Shown: positions 27,115 through 38,093 of the stretch, one piece after another
How the letters are laid out: each line of letters starts with the position of its first letter
How positions within the stretch are numbered: position 1 is the stretch's first letter
From: Rhizobium sp. Leaf371
Lineage (GTDB): Bacteria; Pseudomonadota; Alphaproteobacteria; Rhizobiales; Rhizobiaceae
DNA length: 64,000 bases
NCBI RefSeq assembly: GCF_001424045.1
Contig: NZ_LMQB01000001.1
Location: 532,083 to 596,082, forward strand
Reading direction: 5' to 3'
Position numbers and translations under genes: made by a program
Notes under the pieces: generated by a model
Told to the model about the DNA's origin: nothing
The model's input: the letters and a program-made list of their open reading frames with translations, nothing else
Database searches by the model: none

Positions 27115-28650
27115 ATGAAGATCAGTGACCTTGCGACGCTTGCGGATGGACAGGATGGGGCAGGGATCTCTCTCTCCCCGGATCAGGCCGATGCCGACAT
27201 CGGGGGGCTGACCGCCGACAGTCGCAAGGTTGCGCCGGGCACGCTGTTCGTGGCGGTTCCCGGCAACAAGGCAAATGGCAGCGTCTATGTGAACGACGCG
27301 GTCGCGCGCGGTGCCGTCGCCATCGTGACCGAGGAGGATCTCGGCGCGGATCTCCCGGTGCCCGTCATCCGCGTTGCCTCCACGCGAACGTTTCTCGCGC
27401 GGGCCGCTGCGACATTCTACGGGGCTCAGCCGGAAACCATGGTTGCGGTGACCGGCACCGCCGGCAAGACGTCGGTCGCCTCGTTCACCCGGCAGATCTG
27501 GGCGCAGGCCGGCCTGTCCGCCGCGATGATCGGCACGACCGGCGTCGTGGCGCCCGGCCGGAACGATTATGGCTCGCTCACCACGCCCGATCCCGTCTCG
27601 CTGCACAAGCTGCTGTCCGAGCTTGCGGCCTCCGGGGTCACCCATGCCGCCATGGAAGCCTCCAGCCACGGGCTCGATCAGAGCCGGCTCGACGGCGTGC
27701 GCCTTTCGGCTGCGGCCTTCACCAATCTCGGCCGCGACCACATGGATTACCATCCGACGGTCGAGCATTATCTCGGCGCCAAGATGCGCCTGTTCGAAGC
27801 GCTGCTGCCCAAAGGCGCGCCGGCCATCATCTTCTCCGACGACGAATGGTCGGACGCCGCGATCCGCGCCGCCAAGGCGGCCGGCAGCGATGTGCGCACC
27901 GTCGGCCGCAAGGGCGACTATCTCACGCTGAAGCGCGTCGAGCATTTCCGTCACAAGCAGATTGCCGAAGTGCATGCCGACGGGCGCATCTTCGAGGTCA
28001 ATCTGCCGCTGGCCGGCGATTTCCAGATTTCGAATGCGCTGGTGGCTGCAGGTCTCGCGATGGCGACCGGCGTCGAGGCCCGCATCGTGATGCTGGCGCT
28101 GGAAAAGCTGCAGGGCGCGCCGGGCCGGCTGGAACTGGTCGGGCAGACGGCGGACGGTGCGCTCGCCTATGTCGATTACGCCCACAAGCCTGATTCGCTG
28201 ACGCAGGTCCTCACCTCCGTGCGACCCTTCACGACGGGACGCGTGGTCACGGTGTTCGGCTGCGGCGGCGATCGCGACAAGGGCAAGCGGCCGCTCATGG
28301 GCGAGATTGCAGCCCGGCTTTCCGACATCGTGATCGTGACGGACGACAATCCGCGGTCCGAGACGCCGGCGACGATCCGCAGCGAGATCCTTGCCGCGAC
28401 ACCCGGCGCGACCGAGATCGCCGATCGTGCCGAGGCCATCCGCCACGCCGTCGGCTTGCTTGGACCCGGCGATACCCTGATCGTTGCCGGCAAGGGGCAT
28501 GAAGAAGGCCAGACGGTCGGCTCGGTCACGCTGCCCTTCTCGGATCACGCCGAAATTCGCAAGGCCCTCAGCGCCCAGACGACGGGTGCCCAAAATGAGG
28601 GTACTCGCCAAACGGGCGGGCTGACGGATAGCCAGGATTTGGGAGGCTGA
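27115..28650 (+). CDS. murE: UDP-MurNAc-L-Ala-D-Glu:meso-diaminopimelate ligase MurE
   Basis: A 511-residue cytoplasmic Mur ligase adding the third residue of the stem peptide. The ATP-binding loop is [13 protein letters not shown] (about 115), followed by TTGVV and TTPDPV substrate segments. The DNPR box in TDDNPRSE (about 422) is the hallmark of meso-diaminopimelate specificity, as expected for a Gram-negative. Starts at 27079 or 27115 are both possible; 27115 gives the family-like [10 protein letters not shown] and I prefer it. The 63-base gap after ftsI carries no visible terminator. Confidence 0.94.
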   Translation: MKISDLATLADGQDGAGISLSPDQADADIGGLTADSRKVAPGTLFVAVPGNKANGSVYVNDAVARGAVAIVTEEDLGADLPVPVIRVASTRTFLARAAATFYGAQPETMVAVTGTAGKTSVASFTRQIWAQAGLSAAMIGTTGVVAPGRNDYGSLTTPDPVSLHKLLSELAASGVTHAAMEASSHGLDQSRLDGVRLSAAAFTNLGRDHMDYHPTVEHYLGAKMRLFEALLPKGAPAIIFSDDEWSDAAIRAAKAAGSDVRTVGRKGDYLTLKRVEHFRHKQIAEVHADGRIFEVNLPLAGDFQISNALVAAGLAMATGVEARIVMLALEKLQGAPGRLELVGQTADGALAYVDYAHKPDSLTQVLTSVRPFTTGRVVTVFGCGGDRDKGKRPLMGEIAARLSDIVIVTDDNPRSETPATIRSEILAATPGATEIADRAEAIRHAVGLLGPGDTLIVAGKGHEEGQTVGSVTLPFSDHAEIRKALSAQTTGAQNEGTRQTGGLTDSQDLGG

Positions 28651-28654
28651 GGGC

Positions 28655-30091
28655 ATGGGTTTTCTCTGGACGAGCGCCGATCTCATGGCGGCCATGCACG
28701 GCCGCCCGGTCGGCAACCTGCCGCAAGGCATTACCGGCATCTCGATCGACAGCCGCGCCATCGGCAAGGGCGAGGCGTTTTTCGCCATCAAGGGCGACCG
28801 TGTGGACGGGCATGACTATGCGGGCTTTGCGATCGCCAATGGTGCGTCGCTTCTCGTGGTCAGCGAGGGCAAGCTGCCGGCGCTCGGCCGACTGATCGCG
28901 CCGATGATCGTCGTCGATGACGTGCTTGCCGCCATGGTGCGGCTCGGCTGCGCCGCCCGCGACCGCAGTGCCGCCAAGATCATTGCGGTCACGGGGTCGG
29001 TCGGCAAGACGACCACCAAGGAGATGCTGCGGCATGCGCTGTCTCCGAGCGGCCGGGTCCACGCGTCCGTCGCCTCCTTCAACAATCACTGGGGCGTGCC
29101 GTTGACGCTAGCACGCATGCCGGAGGCCACGGATTACGGCATCTTCGAAATCGGCATGAACCATTCGAACGAGATCCGCCCCCTGGTGCGGATGGTGCGT
29201 CCGCATGTTGCCGTCATCACGACGATCGCGCCGGCCCATCTCGGCAATTTCCGCGACCTCGATGAGATCGCTCTGGCGAAAGCCGAGATCATGGAAGGGC
29301 TGGTCGATGGCGGTCACGTCCTTCTCAACCGCGACAATGCGCAGTTCGGCACGCTGGCAAAGGCGGCGTCGATGCTCGGCGTGTCCAGTGTCCACAGCTT
29401 CGGCGTCGATCAACGTGCGGATTTCCGGATGATCGAATATGCGGCGACGCCGGAGGGCGGCACGCTCTGGGCGATGGTCGATGGCCGCACGCTCGAAATT
29501 CCGATCGGCGCGCCGGGTCGCCACATTGCCGAGAATGCGCTGGCCGTGCTTGGCGCCGCCTCGCTCGTCGGCGCGGATCTCGATACGGCGATCGCCTCTC
29601 TCGCGACGCTGCAGCCGGAGAAGGGTCGGGGCCAACGCCATCGCCTGTCGGTCGGCACCGGCCTGCTGACGCTGATCGACGAAAGCTACAACGCCAATCC
29701 GGCCTCCATGCGCGCGGCCATCGCCCTTCTCGGCGAGGCGGAGCTTGGTACCGGTGGCGGCAGGCGCATCGCCATTCTCGGCGACATGCTGGAGATGGGC
29801 GATCATTCGGTGCAGGCCCATGCGGCACTCGCCGGGCCGCTGCTTGAGCATGGCATCGACACGGTCTGGCTCGCGGGGCCCGAAATGACGCATCTGCGCG
29901 ATGCGCTGCCGGAGACGGTTTCGGTCGTTCACTGCGATGCGGTCGACGATCTGCGCAATCATGCGGTCGCATCGGTGCGGGCAGGCGACGTCGTCATGAT
30001 CAAGTCCTCGAAGGGCACCGGCTGCGGACGGATCGTCCAGGCGCTGCTCGATACATTTTCGGCCAAGGCCGAAGCGGAGCAGGCGGTCTAG
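28655..30091 (+). CDS. murF: UDP-MurNAc-tripeptide:D-Ala-D-Ala ligase MurF
   Basis: A 478-residue Mur ligase that completes the UDP-MurNAc pentapeptide. N-terminal domain [31 protein letters not shown] loop [13 protein letters not shown] (near 112), [14 protein letters not shown] and EIGMNH segments, and a C-terminal [17 protein letters not shown] are all family hallmarks. The gene follows murE by four bases, within the same operon. It uses D-Ala-D-Ala made by Ddl, encoded about 10 kb downstream. Confidence 0.95.
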   Translation: MGFLWTSADLMAAMHGRPVGNLPQGITGISIDSRAIGKGEAFFAIKGDRVDGHDYAGFAIANGASLLVVSEGKLPALGRLIAPMIVVDDVLAAMVRLGCAARDRSAAKIIAVTGSVGKTTTKEMLRHALSPSGRVHASVASFNNHWGVPLTLARMPEATDYGIFEIGMNHSNEIRPLVRMVRPHVAVITTIAPAHLGNFRDLDEIALAKAEIMEGLVDGGHVLLNRDNAQFGTLAKAASMLGVSSVHSFGVDQRADFRMIEYAATPEGGTLWAMVDGRTLEIPIGAPGRHIAENALAVLGAASLVGADLDTAIASLATLQPEKGRGQRHRLSVGTGLLTLIDESYNANPASMRAAIALLGEAELGTGGGRRIAILGDMLEMGDHSVQAHAALAGPLLEHGIDTVWLAGPEMTHLRDALPETVSVVHCDAVDDLRNHAVASVRAGDVVMIKSSKGTGCGRIVQALLDTFSAKAEAEQAV

Positions 30092-30186
30092 GCCGCTCTC
30101 CATCTCATTTTCGGCCGGACGGCCGGTCTCCTTTCTCCGGTCGGCGGAAGGAGTGTCGACATCGAACTTTTGGGGAAGGGTCCCTC

Positions 30187-31287
30187 ATGCTCATCTGGCT
30201 TGTCGAACTGGCGGACCATTTCCAGTTTTTCAATCTGTTCCGGTACATCACCTTCCGCACCGGCGCGGCGCTGTTCACCTCCGCCATGATCGTGTTCCTG
30301 TTCGGACCGAAGATGATCTCGTCGCTGCGGGTTCGCCAGGGCCGGGGGCAGCCGATCCGGGCCGACGGGCCGCAGACGCATTTCAAGAAGGCGGGAACGC
30401 CGACCATGGGCGGCCTGATGATCCTGGCCGGGATCGTCGTCTCCTCGCTGCTCTGGGCCGATCTGTCGAGCGTCTATGTCGTCTCGACCCTGCTCGTCAC
30501 GCTCGGCTTCGGCGCCATCGGCTTCTATGACGATTATCTGAAGGTGACGAAGCAGTCGGACAAGGGCTTTTCCGGCAAGGCGCGTCTCGGGATCGAGTTC
30601 GCGGTCGCCGCCGTCGCGGTGTTCTTCATGATGCGTTCGGCGATTTCCGCAGGTACGGCGGGCTCGACGTTCGGCTCGTCGCTGACCTTTCCGTTCCTCA
30701 AGGATTTCACGCTCAATCTCGGCTATTTCTTCATCCTGTTCGGCGGCTTCGTCATCGTCGGTGCCGGCAATGCCGTGAACCTGACGGACGGTCTCGACGG
30801 GCTCGCCATCGTGCCGGTCATGATCGCCGCGGCCTCCTTCGGCGTGATCGCCTATCTCGCCGGCAACGCGGTCTTTGCCAATTACCTGCAGATCCATTTC
30901 GTGCCCGGCACGGGCGAACTGGCCGTCATTCTCGGGGCGGTGATCGGGGCGGGGCTGGGTTTCCTCTGGTTCAACGCGCCGCCGGCCGCCATCTTCATGG
31001 GGGATACGGGCTCGCTCGCCCTCGGCGGCCTGATCGGCACCGTTGCCGTCGCCACCAAGCATGAAATCGTCATGGTCATCATCGGCGGCCTCTTCGTGAT
31101 CGAGACGCTGTCCGTGATCATCCAGGTCTTCTGGTTCAAGCGCACCGGCCGCCGCGTCTTCCTCATGGCGCCGATCCATCACCATTTCGAAAAGAAGGGC
31201 TGGACGGAAAGCCAGGTCGTCATCCGCTTCTGGATCATCGCCGTCATCCTGGCGATGGTCGGCCTGTCCACGCTGAAGCTGCGGTAA
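30187..31287 (+). CDS. mraY: Phospho-MurNAc-pentapeptide translocase MraY
   Basis: A 366-residue inner-membrane enzyme with about ten helices that transfers phospho-MurNAc-pentapeptide to undecaprenyl phosphate, giving lipid I. Key motifs are FYDDYLKV (catalytic Asp pair near 117), [13 protein letters not shown] (near 196), [12 protein letters not shown] (near 275) and the cytoplasmic [13 protein letters not shown] (near 332). Length and motif spacing are standard. A 95-base gap separates it from murF, and murD begins four bases after its stop. Confidence 0.96.
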   Translation: MLIWLVELADHFQFFNLFRYITFRTGAALFTSAMIVFLFGPKMISSLRVRQGRGQPIRADGPQTHFKKAGTPTMGGLMILAGIVVSSLLWADLSSVYVVSTLLVTLGFGAIGFYDDYLKVTKQSDKGFSGKARLGIEFAVAAVAVFFMMRSAISAGTAGSTFGSSLTFPFLKDFTLNLGYFFILFGGFVIVGAGNAVNLTDGLDGLAIVPVMIAAASFGVIAYLAGNAVFANYLQIHFVPGTGELAVILGAVIGAGLGFLWFNAPPAAIFMGDTGSLALGGLIGTVAVATKHEIVMVIIGGLFVIETLSVIIQVFWFKRTGRRVFLMAPIHHHFEKKGWTESQVVIRFWIIAVILAMVGLSTLKLR

Positions 31288-31291
31288 TCCG

Positions 31292-32680
31292 ATGATTCCC
31301 GTCACCTCCCTTCGTGGCGCTCGGGTCGCCCTTTTCGGCCTCGGTGGCTCCGGGCTTGCCACCGCGCGGGCGCTGGTGGCCGGCGGAGCCGTGGTGACGG
31401 CCTGGGACGACAATGCGGAGAGCGTCGCGAAGGCCGCGGCCGAGGGCATCGGCACCGGCGATCTGCGCCACGCCGACTGGTCGGAATTTGCAGCCTTAAT
31501 CCTCTCGCCCGGCGTGCCGCTGACCGATCCGACGCCGCACTGGACGGTCGATCTCGCGCGTAGCGCCGGGGTCGAGGTGATCGGGGACATCGAGCTGTTC
31601 TCCCGCGAACGGCGTGCCCTTGCGCCCGAGGCACCGCTGATCGCCATCACCGGCACCAACGGCAAATCGACGACCACAGCGCTGATCGGGCATATCCTCT
31701 CGGCAAGCGGCCGCGACACGCAGCTCGGCGGCAATATCGGGACGGCGGTGCTGACGCTCGACCCGCCGGCGAAGGACCGCTTCTACGTGGTCGAGTGCTC
31801 TTCCTACCAGATCGACCTGTCGCCTTCGCTCGAACCCACCGCCGGCATCCTCCTCAACCTCACGCCCGACCATATCGACCGGCACGGGACGATGGAGCAC
31901 TATGCGGCCGTCAAGGAGCGCCTCGTCGCCGCGAGCCATACGGCGATCATCGGTGTGGACGATGCCTGGTGCGAAGCCAGTGCGGACCGCGTGGCGCTTG
32001 CCGGCCGTCCTGTCGTCCGGATCGCCCGGCACAGGTCGCTCGGCGACGGGTACTATGCGCAGGACGCCTCCGTCCTGCGCGCCGAGGCGGGCCTTGCGGA
32101 GGTCTTTGCCGATCTCTCCGGCATCGCGACGCTGCGCGGAAGCCATAACGGGCAGAATGCGGCAGCCGCCATCGCCGCCTGCCTTGCGGTCGGCGTCTCC
32201 AAGGCGGAGATTCTCTCCGGACTTGCCTCCTTTCCGGGCCTGAAGCACCGCATGCAGCCGGTCGCGACATTGCGCGACATCACTTTCGTCAATGACAGCA
32301 AGGCGACGAATGCGGAGGCGGCGGCGCCCGCGCTGTCGAGCTTCGAGCGCATCTACTGGATTGCCGGCGGCGTGCCGAAAGAGGGCGGCATCGCGTCGCT
32401 TGCTCCCTACTTCTCCAGAATCGCCAAGGCCTATCTGATCGGCCGTGCCGCGGAGGATTTCGCGGCGACGCTGGGCGATGTCGTTCCCTTCGAGCCGTCG
32501 CAGACGCTGGAGAAGGCGGTGGCCGACGCAGCGGCGGATGCCGCGCGCGACGGATTGCCGGCGGCCGTTCTGTTGTCACCGGCTTGCGCAAGCTTCGACC
32601 AGTACAAGAACTTCGAGATGCGCGGGGATGCCTTCGTCGCCCATGTGGCCGCACTTCCCGGCGTGACCATGCTGGTATGA
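31292..32680 (+). CDS. murD: UDP-MurNAc-L-Ala:D-Glu ligase MurD
   Basis: A 462-residue cytoplasmic Mur ligase adding D-Glu. The N-terminal Rossmann-like domain has [17 protein letters not shown], the ATP loop [14 protein letters not shown] lies near residue 119, and [10 protein letters not shown] and [12 protein letters not shown] follow. The C-terminal domain shows FVNDSKATN and [19 protein letters not shown], both MurD-specific. It is coupled to mraY (4-base gap). An array of 19-base repeats starts one base after its stop codon, before ftsW. Confidence 0.95.
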   Translation: MIPVTSLRGARVALFGLGGSGLATARALVAGGAVVTAWDDNAESVAKAAAEGIGTGDLRHADWSEFAALILSPGVPLTDPTPHWTVDLARSAGVEVIGDIELFSRERRALAPEAPLIAITGTNGKSTTTALIGHILSASGRDTQLGGNIGTAVLTLDPPAKDRFYVVECSSYQIDLSPSLEPTAGILLNLTPDHIDRHGTMEHYAAVKERLVAASHTAIIGVDDAWCEASADRVALAGRPVVRIARHRSLGDGYYAQDASVLRAEAGLAEVFADLSGIATLRGSHNGQNAAAAIAACLAVGVSKAEILSGLASFPGLKHRMQPVATLRDITFVNDSKATNAEAAAPALSSFERIYWIAGGVPKEGGIASLAPYFSRIAKAYLIGRAAEDFAATLGDVVPFEPSQTLEKAVADAAADAARDGLPAAVLLSPACASFDQYKNFEMRGDAFVAHVAALPGVTMLV

Positions 32681-32681
32681 C

Positions 32682-32757
32682 GGACTTGGGCTCATGTGAT
32701 GGGCCCGGGCTCATGTGATGGGTCTGGGCTGATGTGACGGACTTGGGCTGATTTGAC
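32682..32757. repeat. Imperfect tandem repeat, 19 bp unit, four copies
   Basis: Four contiguous 19-base copies: GGACTTGGGCTCATGTGAT (32682), GGGCCCGGGCTCATGTGAT (32701), GGGTCTGGGCTGATGTGAC (32720) and GGACTTGGGCTGATTTGAC (32739), plus the start of a fifth. They fill the first half of the murD-ftsW gap, inside an operon that otherwise has short spacings. Confidence 0.85.
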
Positions 32758-32829
32758 GGGTGTGGCGGCATTTGCTGCCGCGGCCGCACGGTTTACGGCG
32801 CAGAGGCGCACTTTGACGAGGACGAAGAC

Positions 32830-33984
32830 ATGGTGAGTCGTGCGGAGCGGGGCCCGGTGGCCGATTGGTTCTGGACCATCGACAGGTTCTTCCTGGCGAC
32901 GTTCATTCTGTTGATGGGCATCGGCTTCATGCTGTCCTTCGCCGCAAGCCCTGCGGTTGCCGAACGGCTGGGCCTCGACAGCTTTCACTTCGTCAAGCGC
33001 CAGGCGGCCTTCCTCATTCCGTCGCTGGTCGTCATGATCGGACTGTCGTTCCTGACGCCGCGTCAGGTGCGGCGCACGGCGATCGTCATCCTCGTCGCAG
33101 CCATCGCGATGATGATCCTCGCGCTGTTCTTCGGCGTCGAGATCAAGGGCTCGCGCCGTTGGTTCTCGATCGGTCCGATCGGCATCCAGCCATCCGAATT
33201 CATGAAGCCGGCCTTCGTCATCGTCTGCGCCTGGCTCTTTTCCGAACATGCCCGCCAGCCGGAAATTCCCGGCAATCTCTTCGCCATCCTGCTTTACGGC
33301 ATCGTCGCGACCCTGCTGATCGCCCAGCCCGACCTCGGACAGACCATCCTGACGACGGCCGTCTGGGGCGGCATGTTCTTCATGGCGGGCATGCCCTGGC
33401 TCTGGATCGTCGTCCTCGGCGGATCGGCCGTCGGCGGTCTCGTCGTCGCCTATACGCTGCTGCCGCACGTGGCCGGCCGTATCGACCGCTTCATGACGGG
33501 CGAGGGCGATACGTTTCAGGTGGACACGGCGCGCGAGGCGATCATCCGCGGCGACTGGCTGGGGCAGGGTCCCGGAGAAGGCATCATCAAGCGGATCATC
33601 CCCGACAGCCATACCGACTTCATCTTCTCGGTCGCGGCCGAGGAGTTCGGGATCGTCTTCTGCATGGTCATCGTCGCCATCTTCTCGTTCCTCGTCATGC
33701 GCGGGCTCAGCCACGCCTTCCGCGAGCGCAACGACTTCAACCGCTTCGCGGTCGCCGGCCTCGTGCTGCAGATCGGCATCCAGTCGATCATCAATGTCGG
33801 GGTCAATCTGGAGCTGCTTCCGGCCAAGGGCATGACGCTGCCGCTGATCTCCTATGGCGGGTCGTCGATGATCGCGATCTGCGTCACGGCCGGCTTCATT
33901 CTCGCGCTGACGCGCCATCGCCCGGAAAAGCGTGCTCTGGAGCGCAGCCTGTTTCGGACCGGCGCACCGGTGGCGGCGGAGTAG
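32830..33984 (+). CDS. ftsW: Peptidoglycan glycosyltransferase FtsW (SEDS family)
   Basis: A 384-residue SEDS protein with about ten membrane helices that polymerises lipid II at the septum together with FtsI. It has the conserved KGSRRWFSIGPIGIQPSEFMKPAF (near 118), QPDLGQT (near 168), a large periplasmic loop with DTFQVDTAREAIIRGDWLGQGPGEG, and the C-terminal LPAKGMTLPLISYGGSSM. The ATG at 32830 follows GACGAGGACGAAGAC, a weak ribosome site. Gaps of 149 and 221 bases on either side are the largest within the mraZ-murB block. Confidence 0.95.
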   Translation: MVSRAERGPVADWFWTIDRFFLATFILLMGIGFMLSFAASPAVAERLGLDSFHFVKRQAAFLIPSLVVMIGLSFLTPRQVRRTAIVILVAAIAMMILALFFGVEIKGSRRWFSIGPIGIQPSEFMKPAFVIVCAWLFSEHARQPEIPGNLFAILLYGIVATLLIAQPDLGQTILTTAVWGGMFFMAGMPWLWIVVLGGSAVGGLVVAYTLLPHVAGRIDRFMTGEGDTFQVDTAREAIIRGDWLGQGPGEGIIKRIIPDSHTDFIFSVAAEEFGIVFCMVIVAIFSFLVMRGLSHAFRERNDFNRFAVAGLVLQIGIQSIINVGVNLELLPAKGMTLPLISYGGSSMIAICVTAGFILALTRHRPEKRALERSLFRTGAPVAAE

Positions 33985-34024
33985 GACCACATCAAACGAG
34001 GCGCGCGCCGCGCGTGCGCCGAGG

Positions 34025-34063
34025 AAAAAACAGCGTCGCGCATCTTCCCGATGCGCGACGCTG
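34025..34063 (-). terminator. Strong hairpin with U-tract on the antisense side, between ftsW and murG
   Basis: A 13-bp perfect stem CAGCGTCGCGCAT / ATGCGCGACGCTG (34031-34043 with 34051-34063) has a 7-base loop. On the plus strand no T-run follows. On the minus strand the stem is followed by six T (plus-strand A-run at 34025-34030). As an intrinsic terminator it would therefore stop antisense transcripts coming from murG, not the operon itself. Confidence 0.7.
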
Positions 34064-34205
34064 TGGCACTTCAAGCGAAGCCTGGACGGGTGTGAAAACT
34101 CGTCACGATTTTCGACATTGTGCGGTAGTAGATATCAACGCGTTCGATTTTGACACATAGCTGCGCCGTTTCGCGCAACACGTTTCGTACTGGAGGTCTC
34201 GAGTC

Positions 34206-35330
34206 TTGACCAAGGGCATCGTCATGCTAGCCGCCGGAGGTACCGGCGGTCATCTTTTTCCAGCCGAGGCGCTCGCGCACGAACTGGCCGCACTGGACTT
34301 CACGGTGCACCTGATCACCGACCATCGGGCCGAGCGTTATGCCGGTTCGTTTCCTGCCGAGCGGATCCATGTCGTGCGGTCCGCAACGATCGGTTCGCGC
34401 AATCCTGTGAAGGTTGCGTCCTCCCTCTGGCAGCTGTGGTCCGGACTGCGCGAGGCGCGGGCGATCATCAAGACCCTTGCGCCGAAGGTGGTCGTGGGTT
34501 TCGGCGGATATCCGACCGTCCCGCCGCTTCTGGCGGCCAGTCGGCTGCGCATTCCCACGATCATCCACGAACAGAATGCCGTCATGGGACGCGCCAACAA
34601 GGGACTTGCCGGGCGGGTCACGGCGATTGCCGGCGGGTTTCTGCCGGAGACCGATGGCCGCTATGCGCGCAAGACGGTGACGACCGGCAATCCGGTCCGC
34701 CCGGCCGTGCTCGAAGCCGCCGAGGTTCCCTACGCGGCATCCGGCGCGGGCGAGCCGTTCCGCCTCGTCGTGTTCGGGGGCAGCCAGGGCGCGCAGTTCT
34801 TCTCCAAGGCGATTCCGGCAGCCATCGCTCTGCTTGAGCCCGCGTTGCGCGCGCGCTTGCATGTGACGCAGCAGGCCCGACCGGAGGATCTCGACGGCGC
34901 GCGTACGGCGATGTCCAAGTTCGAGCTCACCTCGGAGATCTCTCCGTTCTTTACCGATATGGCGGGACGTATCGCGGCGGCGCATCTGCTCATCTGCCGT
35001 TCCGGGGCATCCACCGTGTCGGAGATCGCCGTGATCGGCCGCCCCTCCATTCTCGTGCCCTATCCGTTTGCGCTCGATCATGACCAGGCCGCTAATGCCG
35101 CGGCTCTGGCCGAGACCGGCGCCGCACGGCTGGTGCCGCAAAAAGACCTGACGCCGGAGGTTCTCGCCGGCTTCATCCGCGATGCGATGAACAGCCCGGA
35201 GAGCATGGCCGAGATGGCGACCAGTGCCAAGGCTGCCGGCCGCCCGGATGCCGCGCGCTTGCTTGCCGGCATGGTAGAGGCTATTGCCAGCGGCCAGACG
35301 ATTGCCCAATTCAAGGAAAAACGCTCATGA
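34206..35330 (+). CDS. murG: UDP-GlcNAc:undecaprenyl-PP-MurNAc-pentapeptide GlcNAc transferase MurG
   Basis: A 374-residue GT28 glycosyltransferase at the inner face of the membrane, converting lipid I to lipid II. The N-terminal loop [31 protein letters not shown] and [12 protein letters not shown] are MurG hallmarks. The C-terminal domain has [13 protein letters not shown] and [19 protein letters not shown] (UDP-GlcNAc site). The start is a TTG at 34206, preceded by GGAGG; no upstream ATG is in frame and the resulting N-terminus [12 protein letters not shown] fits the family. It overlaps murC by four bases. Confidence 0.95.
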   Translation: MTKGIVMLAAGGTGGHLFPAEALAHELAALDFTVHLITDHRAERYAGSFPAERIHVVRSATIGSRNPVKVASSLWQLWSGLREARAIIKTLAPKVVVGFGGYPTVPPLLAASRLRIPTIIHEQNAVMGRANKGLAGRVTAIAGGFLPETDGRYARKTVTTGNPVRPAVLEAAEVPYAASGAGEPFRLVVFGGSQGAQFFSKAIPAAIALLEPALRARLHVTQQARPEDLDGARTAMSKFELTSEISPFFTDMAGRIAAAHLLICRSGASTVSEIAVIGRPSILVPYPFALDHDQAANAAALAETGAARLVPQKDLTPEVLAGFIRDAMNSPESMAEMATSAKAAGRPDAARLLAGMVEAIASGQTIAQFKEKRS

Positions 35331-36754
35331 AACTGCCGCAGACGATCGGCCTCGTCCATTTTATCGGTATCGGCGGGATCGGGATGAGCGGCATTGCGGA
35401 AGTGCTGCACAATCTCGGTCACCGCGTCCAAGGGTCCGATCAGTCCGAGAGCGCCAACGTCCAGCGGCTGCGCGAAAAGGGCATCGAGGTCTTCGTCGGC
35501 CACAAGGCCGAGAACCTCGGCGACTCCGAAGTCGTCGTGGTGTCCACAGCCATCAAGAAGACCAATCCGGAACTGATCGCGGCGCGCGAGAAGCTGCTTC
35601 CGGTCGTGCGTCGTGCCGAGATGCTGGCCGAACTCATGCGCTTCCGCAGTTCGATCGCCATCGGCGGTACGCATGGCAAGACGACGACGACATCGATGGT
35701 CGCAGCGCTCCTGGACGCCGGCGGTCTCGACCCGACGGTCATCAATGGCGGGATCATCAACGCCTATGGCACCAATGCCCGCATGGGTGCCGGCGAGTGG
35801 ATGGTGGTGGAGGCCGACGAATCCGACGGCACCTTCCTGAAGCTGCCGGCCGACGTGGCCGTGGTCACCAACATCGACCCCGAACATCTCGACCATTACG
35901 GCACGTTCGACCAGGTCCGGGCGGCGTTTCGGCAGTTCGTCGAAAACGTCCCGTTCTACGGCTTCGGCGTCATGTGCCTCGACCATCCCGAGGTTCAGAC
36001 GATGGTCTCCAAGATCGAGGACCGCAAGGTCATCACCTACGGCGAAAACCCGCAGGCCGACGTTCGCTTCTTCAATATTCGCATGGACGGGGCAACCTCG
36101 ATCTTCGACGTCGCCATCCGCCGCCGCCGGACCGGCCAGCTGATCGAACTGAAGGACCTTCGCCTGCCGATGCCCGGCCGCCACAATGTGTCCAACGCGA
36201 CCGCCGCGATTGCGGTTGCCAATCGGCTCGGGATGAAGCCGGAGGATATCGCCAAGGGCCTCGCCTCCTTCGGGGGCGTCAAGCGGCGCTTCACCTTCAC
36301 CGGCGAGTGGAACAACGTGCGGATCTACGACGACTACGGGCATCACCCGGTCGAGATCAAGGCCGTGCTGCGCGCGGCGCGCGAGGCCTGCCAGGGCCGA
36401 ATCATCGCCGTCCACCAGCCGCACCGTTACTCCCGTCTGCAGAGCCTGTTCGAGGACTTTGCAGCATGCTTCAACGATGCCGATACGATTCTCCTGTCGC
36501 CCGTCTACTCGGCCGGCGAGGAGCCGATCGAGGGAATTTCGTCGCAGGAGCTGGTTTCCCGCATCAAAGCCGGCGGACATCGCGACGCGCGTTCCATAGA
36601 AGGGCCGGAAGCCCTTGCGCCTCTGGTCTCCACCATTGCACAACCCGGTGACTTCGTGGTTCTTTTGGGCGCCGGCAGCATTACCTACTGGGCTGCGGCG
36701 CTGCCAAAGGAATTGGCCGAGATCACAGGGCAGGGGACGGGACAGGACGCATGA
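35327..36754 (+). CDS. murC: UDP-N-acetylmuramate:L-alanine ligase MurC
   Basis: A 475-residue Mur ligase that adds L-Ala, the first residue of the stem peptide. It has [17 protein letters not shown] (UDP site), [13 protein letters not shown] (ATP loop, near 112), [25 protein letters not shown] and the C-terminal [14 protein letters not shown] and HQPHRYSR motifs. The ATGA overlap with murG and another with murB show tight translational coupling of the three genes. Confidence 0.96.
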   Translation: MKLPQTIGLVHFIGIGGIGMSGIAEVLHNLGHRVQGSDQSESANVQRLREKGIEVFVGHKAENLGDSEVVVVSTAIKKTNPELIAAREKLLPVVRRAEMLAELMRFRSSIAIGGTHGKTTTTSMVAALLDAGGLDPTVINGGIINAYGTNARMGAGEWMVVEADESDGTFLKLPADVAVVTNIDPEHLDHYGTFDQVRAAFRQFVENVPFYGFGVMCLDHPEVQTMVSKIEDRKVITYGENPQADVRFFNIRMDGATSIFDVAIRRRRTGQLIELKDLRLPMPGRHNVSNATAAIAVANRLGMKPEDIAKGLASFGGVKRRFTFTGEWNNVRIYDDYGHHPVEIKAVLRAAREACQGRIIAVHQPHRYSRLQSLFEDFAACFNDADTILLSPVYSAGEEPIEGISSQELVSRIKAGGHRDARSIEGPEALAPLVSTIAQPGDFVVLLGAGSITYWAAALPKELAEITGQGTGQDA

Positions 36755-37725
36755 AACAGGTCGACGGAACAAAGCTGCTCGCATCGCTCGGCGAGGGCGT
36801 CAACGCGCTTCGGGGACGGCTGACGCCGGATGCGCCCATGGACCGCGTGACCTGGTTCCGCGCCGGCGGGCTTGCCGAGCTGATGTTCCAGCCGCATGAC
36901 GTCGATGATCTCGTGACCTTCCTGAAGCTCGTTCCGGACGAGGTTCCCGTGATGGTGGCCGGCGTCGGCTCCAACCTCCTGGTGCGCGACGGCGGCATTC
37001 CTGGCGTCGTCATCCGGCTGTCGGCGAAGGGCTTCGGCGATATCGAGCTCGTGGGCGACAACCGGGTCAAGGCGGGTGCGATCTGCCCGGACAAGAACCT
37101 CGCGGCCATGACGCTCGATCACGGGATCGGTGGATTCTTCTTCTATTACGGCATTCCCGGCACGGTCGGCGGCGCCTTGCGCATGAACGCCGGCGCAAAT
37201 GGCGGCGAGACGCGCGAGCGGGTGGTCGAAGTGCACGCGATCGACCGGAAGGGCGAGACGCACGTGCTCAGCAATGCCGACATGGGCTACAGCTACCGGC
37301 ATTCGAGCGCGCCGAAGGACCTGATCTTCACGCATGCCGTGTTCGAGGGCTATCCGGAAGACAAGGCGAAGATCCGCGCCGACATGGACGCCGTGCGCCA
37401 GCACCGTGAGACCGTTCAGCCGATTCGCGAGAAGACCGGCGGCTCGACCTTCAAGAATCCGGACGGACATTCCGCCTGGAAGCTGATCGACGAGGCCGGC
37501 TGCCGCGGCATGATGATCGGTGGCGCCCAGATGTCGCCGATGCACTGCAACTTCATGATCAATACGGGACAGGCGAGCGGCTACGAGCTCGAATATCTCG
37601 GCGAAACCGTGCGCCAGCGCGTGATGGAGCATTCCGGCATCAAGCTCGAATGGGAGATCAAGCGGATCGGCACCTTCATGGCCGGTTATGAGGTGCGAGA
37701 GTTTCTGGGCCGGGCGACGGTGTGA
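36751..37725 (+). CDS. murB: UDP-N-acetylenolpyruvoylglucosamine reductase MurB
   Basis: A 324-residue FAD enzyme reducing the enolpyruvyl group to make UDP-MurNAc. The PP-loop-like FAD segment [44 protein letters not shown] and GYSYRHSS are family motifs. [24 protein letters not shown] carries the Ser that protonates the intermediate, and the sequence is of the MurB type II-like form common in alphaproteobacteria. It overlaps murC by four bases and shares one base with the next small gene. Confidence 0.95.
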   Translation: MKQVDGTKLLASLGEGVNALRGRLTPDAPMDRVTWFRAGGLAELMFQPHDVDDLVTFLKLVPDEVPVMVAGVGSNLLVRDGGIPGVVIRLSAKGFGDIELVGDNRVKAGAICPDKNLAAMTLDHGIGGFFFYYGIPGTVGGALRMNAGANGGETRERVVEVHAIDRKGETHVLSNADMGYSYRHSSAPKDLIFTHAVFEGYPEDKAKIRADMDAVRQHRETVQPIREKTGGSTFKNPDGHSAWKLIDEAGCRGMMIGGAQMSPMHCNFMINTGQASGYELEYLGETVRQRVMEHSGIKLEWEIKRIGTFMAGYEVREFLGRATV

Positions 37726-37976
37726 TGGCGGAGGGCGAGGCCGGTATCGACGCTTCGCGCCGCAAGCTCGTTGGCAACGAAAGACGGAAGCTCGCCGCCG
37801 GTGCGCTTGACAGACTGTCCACTGCGTTTCTGGCCGTTGGCGTTTTGGGGCAGGTGCTGTCGCTAAAGCCCGAGTCGACCACGATGCGCGGGCTGGCAGT
37901 GTTCGGTCGTTGGCTCTTGGGCGCAGCTCTCTTACATTGGGCTGGACACCGCATCCTTGGAGGGTTGAGAGCATGA
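37725..37976 (+). CDS. 83-residue small membrane protein, function unknown
   Basis: An 83-residue protein with a charged N-terminus (DASRRKLVGNERRK) and two hydrophobic segments, LSTAFLAVGVLGQVLSL (about 32-48) and LAVFGRWLLGAALLHWAGHRIL (about 57-78). This suggests a small two-helix membrane protein with both ends in the cytoplasm. The ATG overlaps the murB stop by one base (TGATG); a GTG one codon earlier is an alternative. Translation coupling to murB and to the 33-residue gene downstream argues for a true gene. I do not recognise a family. Its place at the end of the mur genes hints at a role in envelope synthesis, but this is only context. Confidence 0.7.
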   Translation: MAEGEAGIDASRRKLVGNERRKLAAGALDRLSTAFLAVGVLGQVLSLKPESTTMRGLAVFGRWLLGAALLHWAGHRILGGLRA

Positions 37977-38074
37977 CCTCGCAAGACTTCGTCTGGTATG
38001 TTTTTCCCTGGATCGTTTCCGCGATCACCTTGGGATGGATCGCATATGATTACTACAACAATCCGGGCCGGTGA
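37973..38074 (+). CDS. 33-residue single-pass membrane protein, function unknown
   Basis: A 33-residue protein starting MTSQDFVWYVFPWIVSAITL, with one hydrophobic aromatic-rich helix (about 6-25) and a polar tail ending DYYNNPGR. A clear GGAGGG ribosome site (37959-37964) lies eight bases before the ATG, and the start overlaps the 83-residue gene's stop by four bases (ATGA). It is the last gene before the terminator at 38094-38131. The size and Trp/Tyr-rich helix are typical of small accessory subunits of membrane complexes; no named family comes to mind. Confidence 0.7.
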   Translation: MTSQDFVWYVFPWIVSAITLGWIAYDYYNNPGR

Positions 38075-38093
38075 ACTCGGTCCCTTGTCATTG

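Noticed and set aside
25939-28791. A very long open frame (950 codons) antisense to ftsI-murE
   Set aside because: It mirrors conserved genes on the plus strand, has low-complexity Arg/Asp/His-rich sequence and no family resemblance. Long antisense frames are common in high-GC genomes.
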